Below, piece after piece: positions 52,309 to 61,921 of a stretch of DNA of 64,000 nt. The position numbers and the translations under genes are program-made. How positions within the stretch are numbered: position 1 is the stretch's first letter; each line of letters starts with the position of its first letter. This DNA is from an uncultured Chthonomonas sp. (GTDB lineage Bacteria; Armatimonadota; Chthonomonadetes; Chthonomonadales; Chthonomonadaceae), in NCBI GenBank assembly GCA_903859705.1, contig CAIONQ010000103.1:1-64000 (forward strand), in the 5' to 3' direction. The notes under the pieces are model-generated. The model did not search any database. It saw only the letters and a list, made by a program, of their open reading frames with translations, and was not told the DNA's origin.

Positions 52309-53343
52309 ATGGCGAAGACACCTCCGCCAGACAGGCTGAGTTCCCCCTCAGAGATGCCGGATGATGACGGCGAGCTTTCGCTAAGGCCCCGTCGCATGCG
52401 CGAAATGATCGGGCAGCCTAAGGCTAAACAGAATCTCGGTATAGCGATTGAGGCGGCCCGTGCCCGCGGGGAAGCCCTGGATCATGTTCTGCTTTACGGA
52501 CCTCCTGGCCTGGGCAAAACCACTCTATCTAACATCCTTGCCAATGAAATGGAAGTTTCTATCCGGACTACGGCCGGACCTGCCATCGAAAAAGCGGGCG
52601 ATCTTGCCGCGATTCTTACGGGCCTTGAACCGCATAGCATACTCTTCATCGACGAGATTCATCGTTTGAATCGCACGGTTGAAGAGGTTCTCTATCCTGC
52701 CATGGAGGATTTCAAGTTTGACATCATTATTGGCAAGGGGCCCAGCGCGCGAACCGTACGACTTGATTTACCGAAGTTTACCCTTGTTGGTGCCACCACA
52801 CGCGCCGGGCTATTGAGTGCCCCACTTCGAGACAGGTTTGGGATACATCATGCCTTTGAGTTGTATTCGGAAGCCGAGCTGGACACCATTGTTCGGCGAT
52901 CGGCTGAGATACTCTCCGTGCCTATTGAGCAGAGTGGATCTCTGGAAATCGCCCGCCGTTCTCGAGGAACACCCCGTATAGCAAACCGAATGCTAAAACG
53001 CGTGCGAGATTTTGCACAGGTACGTGCAAACGGAATTATAACGCGTGAAGTTGCAGACAATGCCTTGCACATGTTAGAGGTAGATCAACTCGGGCTAGAT
53101 TCACTCGATCGCCAGTTTCTTACGGCCATTATAGATAAGTTCAGTGGGGGGCCGGTTGGCCTGGAGACGCTTGCTGCCATGCTTGGGCAAGAGCGAGATA
53201 CTCTTGAAGATGTGGTAGAGCCATACCTGATGCAACTGGGATTTCTGGATAGAACCAGCAGGGGCCGGATGACGACCCGCCCAGCCTACGAGCATCTCGG
53301 CATTGGGCACAAGTTCCGTGGACCTGACGCAACGCTTTTCTGA
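52309..53343 (+). CDS. ruvB: Holliday junction branch migration helicase RuvB
   Basis: A 344-residue AAA+ ATPase. The N-terminus reads [19 protein letters not shown]; Walker A is GPPGLGKT (64-71, Lys70); Walker B is [10 protein letters not shown] (Asp115, Glu116). The RuvB beta-hairpin ([18 protein letters not shown]) contacts RuvA, and the sensor region is [23 protein letters not shown]-terminal winged helix carries [24 protein letters not shown]. It drives branch migration with RuvA and RuvC, neither of which is adjacent. AGGAG lies 10 nt before the ATG. Confidence 0.98.
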   Translation: MAKTPPPDRLSSPSEMPDDDGELSLRPRRMREMIGQPKAKQNLGIAIEAARARGEALDHVLLYGPPGLGKTTLSNILANEMEVSIRTTAGPAIEKAGDLAAILTGLEPHSILFIDEIHRLNRTVEEVLYPAMEDFKFDIIIGKGPSARTVRLDLPKFTLVGATTRAGLLSAPLRDRFGIHHAFELYSEAELDTIVRRSAEILSVPIEQSGSLEIARRSRGTPRIANRMLKRVRDFAQVRANGIITREVADNALHMLEVDQLGLDSLDRQFLTAIIDKFSGGPVGLETLAAMLGQERDTLEDVVEPYLMQLGFLDRTSRGRMTTRPAYEHLGIGHKFRGPDATLF

Positions 53344-53350
53344 TTCCAAA

Positions 53351-54310
53351 ATGACAATGACAACTTCTCAACTTAGTTCGCTTCGCGCAAAGGTGAAATA
53401 TGGCCGCAAAATAGATGGCATTGCGGCAGCTTTACTGCCGTATACCGAGAATGGCGAAATCGACTACCCCTCCTACGAACGTGTGTTGCTCAACATCAAA
53501 CAGAGCGGACTTACCTGTGCAGTGAATATGGATACCGGGTACGTAAACCTGTTAACTACTGCGCAGAAACGAGAGGTGTTACGGTTTGCGGCAAATGTTT
53601 TGAAGGGTACTCCGTTTGTTGCCGGAGCTTTTGTAGAGGGGCTCGAAGGCGATATAGCAGCACTCTACCATGTTGAGCTGCAAGAAATAGAGGCCGTTGG
53701 CGGCACGCCAATCTTATTTCAATCCGCGCGCATGCATGGGCTGACTGCAAGAGACAAAGCCGCGCTTTATGGTGAGATAGCAAAGGCCGCCTCTAAAGTG
53801 CTGGCTTTTGAGCTTGGCAACATGTTTGCTCCGAACGGAGAGATATGGGATGAAGAGACCTTTCTTCGCATTTTGGAGATACCGCAGATCGTTGGAGCCA
53901 AGCATTCTTCACTTAACAGGTTAACCGAGCTAGAGCGACTGGAAACGTGTGCCCGCCTTCGGCCGGAATTCTCTGTATACACCGGCAACGACCTTGGAAT
54001 TGACATGGTTGAATACGGTAGTGATTACCTGCTTGGCCTGGCGGCGTTTTCGCCTGATAAATTTGCAGAACGAGACCGAGCCTGGGAGGTAGGAGAGCTC
54101 GGATACCTTGAGATATCAGATGCGATTCAGCACCTGGGGTGCTGTGCATTCCGGCCGCCTGTGCCTGCCTACAAACACTCAGCTGCTTTCTTTCTATTCA
54201 CAACGGGAATCATCGCCTCTCCACATCCTCATCCTGCCTGCGCACGTCGTAGTGACTGGGAGTTGGAGCTGATGACCTCTTGTGCAAAGCGGCTCGGCTA
54301 TTCTGTGTAA
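53351..54310 (+). CDS. DapA/NAL-superfamily lyase of unknown substrate
   Basis: About 319 residues from the ATG at 53351, 7 bp after ruvB. TIM-barrel marks of the dihydrodipicolinate synthase/N-acetylneuraminate lyase superfamily are present: GIAAALLPYTENGEIDYPSYE, TPFVAGAFV and the Schiff-base Lys184 in VGAKHSSLNRL. The conserved Tyr of the superfamily's YNxP segment is not found: the matching strand reads VLAFELGNMFAP. The protein is therefore unlikely to be true DapA and belongs to an uncharacterised branch, probably an aldolase or dehydratase on a 2-keto acid or sugar acid. Confidence 0.85.
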   Translation: MTMTTSQLSSLRAKVKYGRKIDGIAAALLPYTENGEIDYPSYERVLLNIKQSGLTCAVNMDTGYVNLLTTAQKREVLRFAANVLKGTPFVAGAFVEGLEGDIAALYHVELQEIEAVGGTPILFQSARMHGLTARDKAALYGEIAKAASKVLAFELGNMFAPNGEIWDEETFLRILEIPQIVGAKHSSLNRLTELERLETCARLRPEFSVYTGNDLGIDMVEYGSDYLLGLAAFSPDKFAERDRAWEVGELGYLEISDAIQHLGCCAFRPPVPAYKHSAAFFLFTTGIIASPHPHPACARRSDWELELMTSCAKRLGYSV

Positions 54311-54434
54311 TTTTCGTTACTGATCGTCACGCTTGTATTCCTCGCTCGTTCCTGTAGATCGAGGCACTTTCTGGTGCCATAATGGTGCCAAAGCGGCGTG
54401 CAACAGCTGCTGTTGGCCAGTGATTGGAGCGAAT

Positions 54435-55838
54435 GTGGAACAGGAAACCAGCAACACAGACTTAAATGATGCCGCTGAAAAACGTCGTGAGGCAATACGG
54501 GTATTGATGTTTTTGCTGCCCACTGTGCTCTTTGGAGGTGTGATAGGGGCCATAACGGGACTAAAGACGAGTTTTCTGCTGAAAGAGCAGATGGGGCTTA
54601 ATGCCAGCGATCTTGGAACCTTAAACCTACTTCTGGGCCTGCCGAGTTACTTACAGCCATTTATTGGGATGTGGACCGATATGTTTGCCTTTTTGGGCTA
54701 TCATCGGCGGTCGTACTATTTATCGGGCAAAGTGCTGCATGCCGCCGGGCTGGCTGGCCTTGCGCTGCTGGAATCGGCAGGCAGGATAGGTGATGCCCAC
54801 CATCACAATCAGTTAACCGTGTTCGCGCTGCTTTTAATTATTGGTGCGGGCGGTATTATTCGAACTGTCATCTTTAACGCTATCCTGGTTGCTCTTGGCA
54901 ACTTTACAGGTAGGTTTGGCCAGTTTCTTGCGATTGTCAATCTTACACCCATTGTGTTGAGCATCGTGTATACTGCGAACCTTAGCGGGTATGTTGCAGA
55001 TCATTGGTCGTATCAGCATGCATTTTGGGTGGGAACTATCCTGACGATACTGTCAACACCGCTTGTATTTCTGATTGATGAAAAGAGATCTTCTAACAGG
55101 CGGCATGCAGCAGAAACCCATGAGGAGCACGCCGCCCGAATGGCTAAAAAGGTTGACGACCGGAGAAGGATCCTTGCATCCATTGTCCATGTTGCAAAAA
55201 CGCCTGGTGTTTGGGCTTTAACTGCTTTTGTGTTTTACTTGATAGTAACACCCGGCGTGAATAACGCAAAACTCTACTTTGAACAGGATAGTCTACAGTT
55301 CAGTCGAGAGCTTATCGGGCAGTTGGCACGCTTTGCGTCAATAGGTGCATTAATCGGTTATGCGGTGTATGGGCTAGTTTCGCGCAGGATACCAATTTAT
55401 ATGCTTGCGTGGGGTGCCTGGCTGATGGATTGCGCCTCTTACCCAACGCTATTGTTACTGCATTCGCCGGGATCTGCAAAGGTGTTAGAAGTTGGCACGG
55501 CGGTAATTGGTGCATTATACGCAGTTTGCCTCAATACTTTAGCGGCACGCATGTGCCCCAAGGGGCTTGAGGGCGCTGTTTACGGATTGATTCAGGCAGC
55601 CATTGCCATATCGGGTAATCTGAGCGAGAAGATAGGTGGCTGGCTATATGTACGGTTTGGCCCGGAAAATCCTGGCGCGCACTACACAATTCAGCATGGT
55701 TGGAACTGGTCGCTGTATGCCGGGCTGGCGTTTACGGTGGTAGGCGTGGTATTTATTCCGTTCTTACCAGCCTGGACGCACAGCAAAAAGCGGGTTGGGG
55801 ACTTGACTGATGAGGACGTAATTGACATGGCCGGGTAG
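54435..55838 (+). CDS. Major facilitator superfamily transporter
   Basis: About 467 residues from a GTG at 54435 with GGAG 5 nt upstream; an upstream in-frame ATG would add about 34 Cys-rich residues unlike a transporter N-terminus. Twelve helices are predicted: FLLPTVLFGGVIGAITGLK, LGTLNLLLGLPSYLQPFIGMWTD, ILVALGNFTGRFGQFLAIVN and others. The architecture is like the BT1/PucC group of MFS proteins (WTDMFAFLGYHRRSYYLSG in the 2-3 loop). Substrate unknown. A 124-bp gap separates it from the DapA-like gene, and tilS follows 4 bp later. Confidence 0.85.
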   Translation: MEQETSNTDLNDAAEKRREAIRVLMFLLPTVLFGGVIGAITGLKTSFLLKEQMGLNASDLGTLNLLLGLPSYLQPFIGMWTDMFAFLGYHRRSYYLSGKVLHAAGLAGLALLESAGRIGDAHHHNQLTVFALLLIIGAGGIIRTVIFNAILVALGNFTGRFGQFLAIVNLTPIVLSIVYTANLSGYVADHWSYQHAFWVGTILTILSTPLVFLIDEKRSSNRRHAAETHEEHAARMAKKVDDRRRILASIVHVAKTPGVWALTAFVFYLIVTPGVNNAKLYFEQDSLQFSRELIGQLARFASIGALIGYAVYGLVSRRIPIYMLAWGAWLMDCASYPTLLLLHSPGSAKVLEVGTAVIGALYAVCLNTLAARMCPKGLEGAVYGLIQAAIAISGNLSEKIGGWLYVRFGPENPGAHYTIQHGWNWSLYAGLAFTVVGVVFIPFLPAWTHSKKRVGDLTDEDVIDMAG

Positions 55839-55842
55839 CAGC

Positions 55843-57360
55843 ATGTGTTGGTGCCCGCTCTGGAGCGAGACAATAGACCCTTTTGAGGCATCGGTACTGG
55901 CGTTTCTCACGGAATGCGGCAAGATTGAAGCTGGAGATACGGCGATAATAGCCATCTCTGGCGGCGCAGACTCTGTTGCGTTACTACATGCTGTAAATGC
56001 TGTGAAGGTACATTTGGGGTTGTCAATTCATGCAGCGCACATGGAACATGGGATTCGTGGTGAAGAATCTCGGGCAGATGCCAGTTTTACCGACGAGCTC
56101 TGTGCCAGTCTGGATATTCCCATCGCAATTGAATCTGCAGATATTCCGGCAATTGCGGTGAAGAGCAAAAGATCGGTGCAAACGGCAGCACGCGTTACCA
56201 GGCACTCATTCTTGCGGGAAGAGGCTGCCCGGCATTGCAAGCCAGGCAGAGAGCGAATTTTAATTGCCCACAATTTGGAGGATCGTGCTGAAACGATTTT
56301 GATGAATGCCGCACGCGGCACAGGTTTAGATGGGCTGTGTGCAATGCCGGCGGTAAGGCTGCCATACCTGCGCCCAATTGTTGGAAAATCCAGAAGCGAA
56401 GTACTTGCGTATTTGGGTAGGGTAGGACAGGCATTTAGAACAGACAGATCGAACGCAGACAAACATTACGCACGCAATAAGGTGCGCTTAGACGTGATGC
56501 CAGCGCTTGCAGATGCTGTAAATGGAGATGTGGCCGGAGCCCTGTGCAGGCTGGCAGAGTTATGTGAACCGGAAGCTGCCCTCCTTAATGAGCTGGCCAA
56601 TAATCACCTCAAGGCGTGCACAGTTTCCAGGAATGCTGCGGCTTTGTGGATCAGCCGGCCCAATTTTGTATCCGCGCATATAGCGTTGCAGCGCAGGGCA
56701 CTGCGTCTTGCAGTACTGGGAATCCGCGGTTCGCTATCAGATATCGGGCTTGATGAAACTTCACGTATTGTAGACATGGCAGCCCTGCGAGGAACTCATA
56801 CAGTTATTACGTTGCCTATGTCTGATAGAGGTACCCACCAGATTTACCTTACCGAAACTCAGATTGGAGTGTTGGAAACCCCTTCTAAAATACTTCGGCT
56901 AGTGCCAACTGAGGAAGCTGAGATCGTTGCTAATACCGCTAAGGTTCCTTATGGTTCTCTTGAAATAGAAATCCAGCGGTTGAATCCGTCAGACCTACTG
57001 GCAACACAAGCAGCCTTGAAATCTGCTGGCTTTGAGACTTACCTTTTATTACTTGAAACCACCGATCGGCTATATTTGCGGGCCTGGCGCCCGGGTGATA
57101 GGATGCGACCCTCTGGAATGCTGGGCACTAAAAAGCTGCAAGATGTGTATACAGACTATAAGGTGCGCAGTGCCGACCGGTGGAAGTATCCTGTATTGGA
57201 GAGGCGTAGCGGTGTAGAACTGGCTGAGGCAGAAATCCTTGCGATTATCGGACTCCGCAACTCTGCATCTGTTATCCCGGCATCGCAGGTGGCGACAGAG
57301 GCAGAACAGTTTCCAGCGCGGGAACTTACTATAGTTGGCGTGCGTCCCTTGAGTATCTAA
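55843..57360 (+). CDS. tilS: tRNA(Ile)-lysidine synthase TilS
   Basis: About 505 residues from the ATG at 55843, 4 bp after the transporter stop; a TTG at 55822 would overlap it. The N-type ATP pyrophosphatase PP-loop AISGGADSVALL places Ser39-Gly-Gly-Ala-Asp-Ser44. HMEHGIRGEESRADA and ILIAHNLEDRAETILMNAARGTG are the family's conserved catalytic segments, followed by LRPIVGKSRSEV and NKVRLDVMPAL. The C-terminal TilS_C domain ends with LRAWRPGDRMRPSGMLGTKKLQDVYTDYKV in two adjoining parts. The enzyme converts cytidine 34 of tRNA-Ile(CAU) to lysidine and is essential. ftsH follows, as in many bacteria. Confidence 0.95.
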   Translation: MCWCPLWSETIDPFEASVLAFLTECGKIEAGDTAIIAISGGADSVALLHAVNAVKVHLGLSIHAAHMEHGIRGEESRADASFTDELCASLDIPIAIESADIPAIAVKSKRSVQTAARVTRHSFLREEAARHCKPGRERILIAHNLEDRAETILMNAARGTGLDGLCAMPAVRLPYLRPIVGKSRSEVLAYLGRVGQAFRTDRSNADKHYARNKVRLDVMPALADAVNGDVAGALCRLAELCEPEAALLNELANNHLKACTVSRNAAALWISRPNFVSAHIALQRRALRLAVLGIRGSLSDIGLDETSRIVDMAALRGTHTVITLPMSDRGTHQIYLTETQIGVLETPSKILRLVPTEEAEIVANTAKVPYGSLEIEIQRLNPSDLLATQAALKSAGFETYLLLLETTDRLYLRAWRPGDRMRPSGMLGTKKLQDVYTDYKVRSADRWKYPVLERRSGVELAEAEILAIIGLRNSASVIPASQVATEAEQFPARELTIVGVRPLSI

Positions 57361-57427
57361 GATTCACGCAATGGTACCTGTAGCCCTGCTTGATGGACAC
57401 TGAAAGTCCTTCTGAACAGCAGGCTTA

Positions 57428-57436
57428 TGCTATAAT
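57428..57436 (+). promoter_or_regulatory. Extended -10 promoter of ftsH
   Basis: TGCTATAAT is a TGn-TATAAT extended -10 element with no clear -35 box at standard spacing. Transcription would begin near 57443, about 50 nt before the TTG start. Confidence 0.65.
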
Positions 57437-57492
57437 GGTGAACTATACGCGGCGCCCTTCGATTCCCATTGGAATCGCAGGAGGAGGTTGTC

Positions 57493-59454
57493 TTGAAGAG
57501 TGGTAATTCGAGTTTGCGCTGGCTAATTGGAACAATAATCGTGATGGTTCTGTTCTTTCTGCTTCAGACCAGCGCGAAGACTTTCGGAGGCGGGCCAAAG
57601 AAGGAGACCTACCATGAGTTTTTGACTCGGGTAGATAGCAACAGCGCCTCCATCTCCAAGATCCAGATCCAGAAGGACGAGATCACCGGTACTCTCAAGG
57701 CGATCAACACCCTGCCTAACAGCGAGAGCCAGTTTACGGTTGTGCTGCCTGATGCCCAGGAGGCACGTAGCGAACTGTATGCTCACCTGCAGGCCAAGGG
57801 GATAGCCTTTGAGTTTACTCACCCGTTCCTGAATGAGATGGTTCAAACGATTCTCTCTATGCTTCTGGTTCCGGTGATGTTTGTGGCGTTTGTGTATCTC
57901 TTCTTCGTTCGCCAGGCCCAATCTGGCGGTAATCAGGCAATGAATTTCGGCCGGGCCAGGGCTAAGCGCCTTACGGATTCCGTTCCGAAGATCACTTTCG
58001 ACGAAGTTGCCGGCGTGGAAGAAGCAAAACAGGAGCTTGCAGAAATTGTAGAGTTCCTGAAGAACGCAAAGAAATTTCAGGCGCTTGGCGCAAAGATACC
58101 GAAGGGTGTGCTTCTGCTTGGACCTCCAGGATGCGGCAAGACAATGCTTGCACGCGCAGTGGCAGGTGAAGCAGGTGTGCCGTTCTTCCACATATCCGGC
58201 TCCGACTTTGTTGAAATGTTCGTTGGTGTTGGCGCAAGCCGCGTTCGCGACCTTTTCGATACCGCAAAAAGCAATCGACCATCGCTCATCTTTATAGATG
58301 AAATTGATGCAGTCGGTCGCCAGCGCGGAGCCGGGCTTGGTGGTGGTCATGATGAGCGCGAGCAGACGCTGAACCAGTTGCTGGTTGAGATGGACGGGTT
58401 TGACCCGAATGCTGGCGTCATAATGATTGCCGCAACCAACCGACCGGATGTACTAGACCCGGCGTTGCTCAGACCGGGCCGCTTCGACCGACGTGTGATT
58501 GTTGATGCACCTGATGTGGTTGGCCGTAAGGCAATCTTCCAGGTTCACCTGCGTGGCAAGCCAGTTGATGATGATATCAACGTTGAAACCCTCGCCAGGC
58601 TGACACCGGGGTTCACTGGCGCAGACATTATGAACGTGGTGAACGAGGCCGCCATACTTGCAGCCCGCCGTGATAAGACCCGCATTGCGATGGCAGAGTT
58701 TGACGAAGCCCGTGACCGCGTTCTGATGGGCCCCGAGCGCAAAACCCGCATGAATAGCGAGCGAAAGCTCAAAGTTGTTGCGTACCATGAGCTGGGCCAT
58801 GCCATTGTTGCTGCTAAGATTCCAAATGCAGACCCGGTATACAAGATAACGGTGATTCCGCGTGGTATGAGTGGTGGTGCTACCTGGTATCTTCCTAAAG
58901 AAGAGAGCCTGCGCACCAAGCAAGATATGCTGGATGATATCACCTCCTCTCTTGGTGGGCGCGTTGCGGAAGAGATTGTTTTCGGCGACGTTACTACTGG
59001 TGCAGTGAGTGACCTTGATCATGCGACCAACCTGGCCAGAGCCATGGTTTGTGAGTATGGTATGAGTGATCGACTTGGCCCACTACGGTTTGGCCGCAGG
59101 CATGGCAATCCATTCCTTGGCCGCGATCTGATGGAAGATCGTGATTATGGCGAGGAAATTGCTCGCGCCATCGACGAAGAAGTTCGCGCCTTTATCGACC
59201 AGGGATACGACAGGGCTCGCCACATTCTAACGGAATTCCGAGAGAAGATGGATGAGATTGCCGAGATCTTGCTCGAAAAGGAGACACTTACTCGCGAAGA
59301 GTTCCTTGCTCTGTTGGCGGGTGAGAAGACTGCGGATGACATTCGTAAAACGATGGTTACCCCACCTTCCTCTCCTACTACTGGAACGCCGGCTATAACT
59401 GAAGACTCGCATCGGATGCAGGTTCCACCATTCCTGCGCCCAGAGCCAGCTTAG
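57493..59454 (+). CDS. ftsH: ATP-dependent zinc metalloprotease FtsH
   Basis: About 653 residues from a TTG at 57493, with AGGAGG ending 5 nt upstream; a TTG 24 bp earlier has no such site. Two membrane helices ([15 protein letters not shown] and [23 protein letters not shown]) flank a periplasmic region. AAA domain: Walker A GPPGCGKT (210-217), Walker [16 protein letters not shown] and the second region of homology [21 protein letters not shown] in two adjoining parts. Zinc site His432-Glu433-Leu-Gly-His436 (HELGH rather than the usual HEAGH) with Asp507 as third ligand. It degrades membrane and regulatory proteins. The tilS-ftsH order is conserved across bacteria. Confidence 0.98.
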   Translation: MKSGNSSLRWLIGTIIVMVLFFLLQTSAKTFGGGPKKETYHEFLTRVDSNSASISKIQIQKDEITGTLKAINTLPNSESQFTVVLPDAQEARSELYAHLQAKGIAFEFTHPFLNEMVQTILSMLLVPVMFVAFVYLFFVRQAQSGGNQAMNFGRARAKRLTDSVPKITFDEVAGVEEAKQELAEIVEFLKNAKKFQALGAKIPKGVLLLGPPGCGKTMLARAVAGEAGVPFFHISGSDFVEMFVGVGASRVRDLFDTAKSNRPSLIFIDEIDAVGRQRGAGLGGGHDEREQTLNQLLVEMDGFDPNAGVIMIAATNRPDVLDPALLRPGRFDRRVIVDAPDVVGRKAIFQVHLRGKPVDDDINVETLARLTPGFTGADIMNVVNEAAILAARRDKTRIAMAEFDEARDRVLMGPERKTRMNSERKLKVVAYHELGHAIVAAKIPNADPVYKITVIPRGMSGGATWYLPKEESLRTKQDMLDDITSSLGGRVAEEIVFGDVTTGAVSDLDHATNLARAMVCEYGMSDRLGPLRFGRRHGNPFLGRDLMEDRDYGEEIARAIDEEVRAFIDQGYDRARHILTEFREKMDEIAEILLEKETLTREEFLALLAGEKTADDIRKTMVTPPSSPTTGTPAITEDSHRMQVPPFLRPEPA

Positions 59455-59483
59455 TTCTTCATGGTGTAACTGACAATCAAAAC

Positions 59484-59527
59484 GAAGAAGGCTCCAGATC
59501 TCTTATAAGATCTGGAGCCTTCTTCAT
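59484..59527. terminator. Bidirectional terminator
   Basis: GAAGAAGGCTCCAGATCT and AGATCTGGAGCCTTCTTC form an 18-bp stem around a short loop; T-rich sequence follows on plus (ATTTT) and a TCGTTTT run lies on minus. It ends ftsH and the convergent PhyH-family gene. Confidence 0.92.
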
Positions 59528-59549
59528 TTTATGGTATTGAACTATATAT

Positions 59550-60317
59550 TTAGGGAACGCGGCGCTTTCCATCTACAAGGGGTGGATCAAGTAGAACTCG
59601 TTGTGTATCGTTCAATTGATTTTCCACAGCCATATAAATCGGGTTGTCTGCGCGCGCCTCATAATTGTGCATCCCCCATCGCAGGTGTGCGGGGCTATAC
59701 TTCATAAACAGAGTTCGCCTTGGGCCTGGCCCTTGCCAGGGCTGAGTGCCGTGCTGCAGCGCTTCTGCAAAAAGTATGCAATCTCCTGCGGCAACTGGTA
59801 CCTGCTTCACCAGAGATGATGGCCGTTCTAACAGCGCAATATCGTCCGGGCATTTAAAGTTGCTCTTGTGGCTGCCGGGAATACAAGCGTAGCCACCTGC
59901 TCCGGGTGGCACATCTGTAAGGGCGAATGCCGCTACAACAAGCCCGCAGTAGATGCGATCCTTGAACACATGGTAGTATTGTGAGGCATCGTATGGCGTG
60001 GCGCCACCATGAAGAAATAGTCCTTTGCCACCTGGTTGCAGGAAGATAGCATAATCATGATCGAAGCGCATGTGGCTCCCAAGCACGGATTTTAGCTTTG
60101 GAAGCAGTACGGGGTGATCCAATAGCGATAGAAAATCGGGAGACCATGTAAACAGGTCTGTAAGTTTGTCGTTGCCGCATTGCCCAATAAATCGAGGATC
60201 CGTTTCTGCGCGGCTGTCGATGTACTGGTTCATTCTGGCTACCGTATCCTGTGATATTGCCCCCTTAATCACAATATAGCCATTCAGGTCAAACTCATAC
60301 TTTTCTTCTTCGTTCAT
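59550..60317 (-). CDS. PhyH-family (phytanoyl-CoA dioxygenase-like) protein
   Basis: About 255 residues from the ATG at 60317 with GAGGA 5 nt upstream; an ATG four codons earlier lacks a site. Jelly-roll oxygenase marks: FDLNGYIVIKGAIS at the start, FDHDYAIFLQPGGKG, LHGGATPYD, ALTDVPPGAGGYACIPGSHKS, GDCILFAEALQHGTQPW and RRTLFMKYSPAH. The metal site would use His103 and His189, with Arg200 or Arg201 for 2-oxoglutarate. The expected His-x-Asp is His103-Gly-Gly105, so the carboxylate ligand is missing at that place. This form recurs in planctomycete-type PhyH-like proteins; activity is not established. Confidence 0.85.
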   Translation of the reverse strand: MNEEEKYEFDLNGYIVIKGAISQDTVARMNQYIDSRAETDPRFIGQCGNDKLTDLFTWSPDFLSLLDHPVLLPKLKSVLGSHMRFDHDYAIFLQPGGKGLFLHGGATPYDASQYYHVFKDRIYCGLVVAAFALTDVPPGAGGYACIPGSHKSNFKCPDDIALLERPSSLVKQVPVAAGDCILFAEALQHGTQPWQGPGPRRTLFMKYSPAHLRWGMHNYEARADNPIYMAVENQLNDTQRVLLDPPLVDGKRRVP

Positions 60318-60614
60318 CCTCTTCCTCATAAGGGAATACCCATATTCTTCAGGGCTGCCTGTTCAAGTGTACCTGAGTGCAACACACAGTGATCGGTGTG
60401 ACATATACTTGCTACTTATACGCAGATACCTTGACTTTATAGCTGGATATATTGCTTAATGTGGTTGATGCCATTGTAGTATTGGTGCGGGCCAAATGCT
60501 TCATTTTGCGCATTACTAAGTGTGTTACTATTGAAGGGCACGCAACCTATTAGTGTTTTATCAATATCGAAATCTCGTTACTGCCAGACTTCTCGATTGA
60601 TATAAGAGGAACGT

Positions 60615-61223
60615 ATGCACAACACTCTCATTTCTGGTTTTGGCCCGTATGATTCCGTGCATAACAATCCAACCATGCGGCTTGCAGCGCACTTTGCCGT
60701 CAACAGCGTTCCCGGGCACAACATAACTACCTTTGTGTTTCCGGTTACTTATGCGGGAGTGGCTTCTTCGATGCGAACCATTCTGCATGCAGGTAAAAAG
60801 TTTGATACGGTTTTAATGCTTGGTGCCAATCCTATTGCATCCGACTGGCGCCTGGAGCGCTATGGCGTAAACCAAAACGACCTGAACGCTGCAGATGCTG
60901 AGGGCAAGTTTATCTATTCACAAAAGATTGTGGAGGGAGCGCCAGATAGGCTTGAATCCACCATCAATTGTGATGCGGCCGCCGCTGCCATACGTGCTGT
61001 TGGTCTTCCTGCTTCCGTCTCCGAAGATGCTGGCCGCTACCTTTGCAATCATCTGTTGTTTGTTACGCTTTCAATGCTCTTTGAGCACTCAAGCATACGC
61101 GCTGGCTTTCTGCACGTACCTCCCGACGAGCTAACGTATGCAAAGGTGCCGGATGGCGTGACGATGTATAGTTTTGCTGAACATGTTCGCGCAGTTGAGG
61201 CTGTGCTGGCATCTTTGATTTGA
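60615..61223 (+). CDS. pcp: Pyroglutamyl-peptidase I-like cysteine peptidase (C15)
   Basis: A 202-residue cytosolic peptidase. The triad aligns with the Bacillus enzyme: Glu81 (RLERYGVN), Cys144 (AGRYLCNHLLF) and His167 (GFLHVPPDEL). The N-terminal GFGPYDSVHNNPT is the family's substrate-pocket motif (normally GFEPF...NPS). Length is slightly below the usual 215. It removes N-terminal pyroglutamate from peptides. The residues between 86 and 115 diverge from the classical enzyme, so specificity might differ. AGAGGA precedes the ATG. The DNA glycosylase gene starts about 11 bp later. Confidence 0.85.
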   Translation: MHNTLISGFGPYDSVHNNPTMRLAAHFAVNSVPGHNITTFVFPVTYAGVASSMRTILHAGKKFDTVLMLGANPIASDWRLERYGVNQNDLNAADAEGKFIYSQKIVEGAPDRLESTINCDAAAAAIRAVGLPASVSEDAGRYLCNHLLFVTLSMLFEHSSIRAGFLHVPPDELTYAKVPDGVTMYSFAEHVRAVEAVLASLI

Positions 61224-61234
61224 GTGAGTGCTGT

Positions 61235-61900
61235 ATGAGTACTGAAAATCAAGAGTTGCTGACACCAGTATCTTATGAATTAGTTTCGGGGGATCCCGAA
61301 ATAACTGCTATCTCGCTCTTAAATTGCCATATTGTGCATGATGCCCCGTGGGGCCGCATGGTAGCCCGAATTACTGAAACAGAGTTATATACACGAGACG
61401 ATGCAGCGAGTCATTCCTTTCGTGGTAAGACTGACGGAAATGCCGCGATGTTTGGTTCTCCTGGCGAAGCATACGTATACCTAATATATGGAGTGCATTG
61501 TTGTTTCAACATAGTGTGTGAGGCTCCAGGGGCTGGTAGCGCAGTGCTGGTACGCTCGGCTGAGCCGGTAGAAGGCGTGGAACATCTGTGTGCAGCCCGG
61601 GGTCTTATCAACTGGGTGCCGCGACGAGATTCCGGTGATGCCCTTCATCCGGATGATGTTCGCGCTTTAACTGGTGGACCAGGCAGGCTCTGCAAGGCAA
61701 TGTCAATTGACCGATCCCTCAATGGCAAGAGCCTCCTGATACCAGCGCATATTTGGATTGCTGCGCCATTCACTGTTGGCCCTGCAGTAATCCTGAAAAC
61801 GCCACGAATTGGAATTACACGCTCAGAAGGGCTACTAAGAAGATATCTCGTAGAGGATGAGAGGTATACTTCCCGAAGATCGCTGATTAAAGCAAAATAA
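61235..61900 (+). CDS. DNA-3-methyladenine glycosylase (AAG/MPG family)
   Basis: About 221 residues from the ATG at 61235; an in-frame TTG at 61220 would overlap the pcp stop as TTGA and cannot be excluded. Family marks: ARITETELYTRDDAASHSFRGKT (catalytic Glu and DNA-intercalating region) in two adjoining parts, NAAMFGSPGEAYVYLIYGVHCCFNIVCE in adjoining parts, VLVRSAEPVEG, and LTGGPGRLCKAMSID. The enzyme excises alkylated purines, hypoxanthine and ethenoadenine from DNA. It uses a flipped-base mechanism with no cofactor. Neighbours (pcp, DUF92) suggest a loose housekeeping cluster, not a dedicated repair operon. Confidence 0.95.
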   Translation: MSTENQELLTPVSYELVSGDPEITAISLLNCHIVHDAPWGRMVARITETELYTRDDAASHSFRGKTDGNAAMFGSPGEAYVYLIYGVHCCFNIVCEAPGAGSAVLVRSAEPVEGVEHLCAARGLINWVPRRDSGDALHPDDVRALTGGPGRLCKAMSIDRSLNGKSLLIPAHIWIAAPFTVGPAVILKTPRIGITRSEGLLRRYLVEDERYTSRRSLIKAK

Positions 61901-61921
61901 TTGGACATTCCCTGAACGCCT

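Noticed and set aside
57523-58350. Minus-strand frame of 275 codons inside ftsH
   Set aside because: Composition is Cys/His/Arg-rich and the opposite strand encodes intact FtsH; a shadow frame.
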